A DNA stretch of 64,000 bases from Candidatus Sulfotelmatobacter kueseliae (lineage in GTDB: Bacteria; Acidobacteriota; Terriglobia; Terriglobales; Acidobacteriaceae), in assembly GCA_900290255.1 (NCBI GenBank), contig OMOD01000180.1:1-64000 (forward strand). The letters run 5' to 3'. Of the stretch, positions 63,350 to 64,000 are shown piece after piece. The notes beneath the pieces are model-generated. The model had not been told where the DNA came from. It searched no databases and saw only the letters and a program-made list of their open reading frames with translations. The first letter of the stretch is position 1; every line of letters starts with the position of its first letter. The translations under genes were made by a program, and so were the position numbers.

Positions 63350-63412
63350 GGCACGGCTTCAGCCGTGCCGTTCAGGGCCCGACGGAATGTAGGCTTTAGC
63401 CGCTGAGGGATA
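63350..63412. repeat. Palindromic element, GGCACGGCTTCAGCCGTGCC type (B4)
   Basis: A perfect 8-bp stem with TTCA loop (63350-63369), then AGGCTTTAGCCGCTGAGGG as in the B family. Lies between GH35 and nth genes. Confidence 0.8.
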
Positions 63413-63472
63413 TGCCTTCTGGGCTGGAATGCATTCACGAACCATGCCCGAGGCGACCGCACGCTGCGGGGA

Positions 63473-64000
63473 TTACCCCTTCGCCCCCTTGTGCATCTCC
63501 ACCGTGCTCCAGGTCTTGTCCTCCGCGTGGCATAGGTTCTCCAGCGGGCAATCGGCGCACTTGGGCCTGCGTGCAATGCAAAGCCGACGCCCGTGCCAAA
63601 TGATCTGGTGCGAGAACAGAATCCACTTTTCGCGCGGAATGATCTTCATCAAATCCTGCTCGATTTTCTGCGGATCATCCTGCGTGGTCAGTTCCAGCCG
63701 CCGCGAGATGCGGTGCACATGCGTATCGACCACTACGCCTTCGGCTTTCTTGAACCAGCTCCCTAGCACGACGTTTGCGGTTTTTCGGGCCACGCCCGGG
63801 AGGGTCAATAGCTTGTCCATTTCGTCGGGAACCTGCCCGCCGAAATCGCTGACGATCTTCCTGGCCGCTCCCACCACCGACTTTGACTTATTGCGGAAGA
63901 AGCCGGTCGAGCGCACGTCGGGCTCCAGTTGTTCCGGCGTCAGCGCGGCGAACGCTTGGACCGTCGGATACTTGCGGAACAGCTCGGGCGTCACGCGGTT
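63473..64000 (-). CDS. nth: Endonuclease III, partial (5' end outside window)
   Basis: At least 175 residues; the frame runs off the window edge (NRVTPELF), so the N-terminal 40 or so residues lie beyond 64000. Helix-hairpin-helix LLTLPGVARKTANVVLG with the catalytic lysine in RKTANV, catalytic Asp in VVDTHVHR, and the 4Fe-4S loop CIARRPKCADCPLENLC (C-x6-C-x2-C-x5-C). It removes oxidised pyrimidines from DNA and nicks the site. The C-terminal tail after the cluster (HAEDKTWSTVEMHKGAKG) is short and basic. Confidence 0.95.
   Translation of the reverse strand, partial: NRVTPELFRKYPTVQAFAALTPEQLEPDVRSTGFFRNKSKSVVGAARKIVSDFGGQVPDEMDKLLTLPGVARKTANVVLGSWFKKAEGVVVDTHVHRISRRLELTTQDDPQKIEQDLMKIIPREKWILFSHQIIWHGRRLCIARRPKCADCPLENLCHAEDKTWSTVEMHKGAKG

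Overview
The window looks like a chromosomal segment of a soil-type member of the Acidobacteriota. This is inferred from gene content (Oar-like TonB-dependent receptor with an N-terminal carboxypeptidase-regulatory domain, GH35 and alpha-galactosidase-like enzymes, a Rieske/cytochrome b cluster with a giant multihaem cytochrome c, a Tat-type HisC-like aminotransferase) and from many short palindromic repeats between and inside genes. No rRNA, tRNA or CRISPR array was seen.

Region 1, about 1-15,400, is an accessory island with low gene density, long gene-less stretches and gene debris. It carries four PIN/VapC toxin-antitoxin pairs (4674-5323, 12024-12646, 13405-14054, 14122-14741), one DUF1778/GNAT (TacAT-like) pair (10939-11753), a nucleotidyltransferase fused to a small N-terminal domain (9593-10216), an AAA-type ATPase (1015-2154) and several orphan genes behind good ribosome binding sites. 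Between them lie an IS3 fragment, an IS110 fragment butted against an inositol-monophosphatase remnant, relics of PIN genes, and a 112-bp direct repeat flanking a NAKKSTGP/KHG-type protein. Several antitoxin genes have -10 boxes only 6-9 nt before the start codon and palindromes or phased direct repeats over the promoter.

Region 2, about 15,400-64,000, is dense core genome: aminotransferase, glmS, ssb, an alpha-galactosidase-like enzyme, ferredoxin, an ECF sigma/anti-sigma pair, then a long minus-strand respiratory block. In transcription order the block is Rieske, cytochrome b N-half, cytochrome b C-half, octahaem cytochrome c, cupredoxin lipoprotein, haem A synthase, ABC ATPase, small membrane protein, ABC permease, DUF420. 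It encodes a quinol:cytochrome c oxidoreductase with oxidase-assembly functions. It is followed by hemH, an isocitrate dehydrogenase-like gene, nrdR, metH, nuoI, an S1/P1-like nuclease, a TonB-dependent receptor, ubiD, peptidases and a haem operon (ccsA/hemX-hemA-hemC-paiB-hemD). Haem synthesis, haem A synthesis and multihaem cytochrome c in one window point to respiration-centred physiology.

The most unusual signal is that short palindromic elements, intergenic elsewhere in the window, also sit in frame inside housekeeping genes: metH, ubiD (twice), hemC and probably hemD. Each adds roughly 17-30 residues without breaking the frame. Others supply the stop codons of nrdR and the DUF420 gene. 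This resembles the protein-inserted palindromic elements known from Rickettsia.
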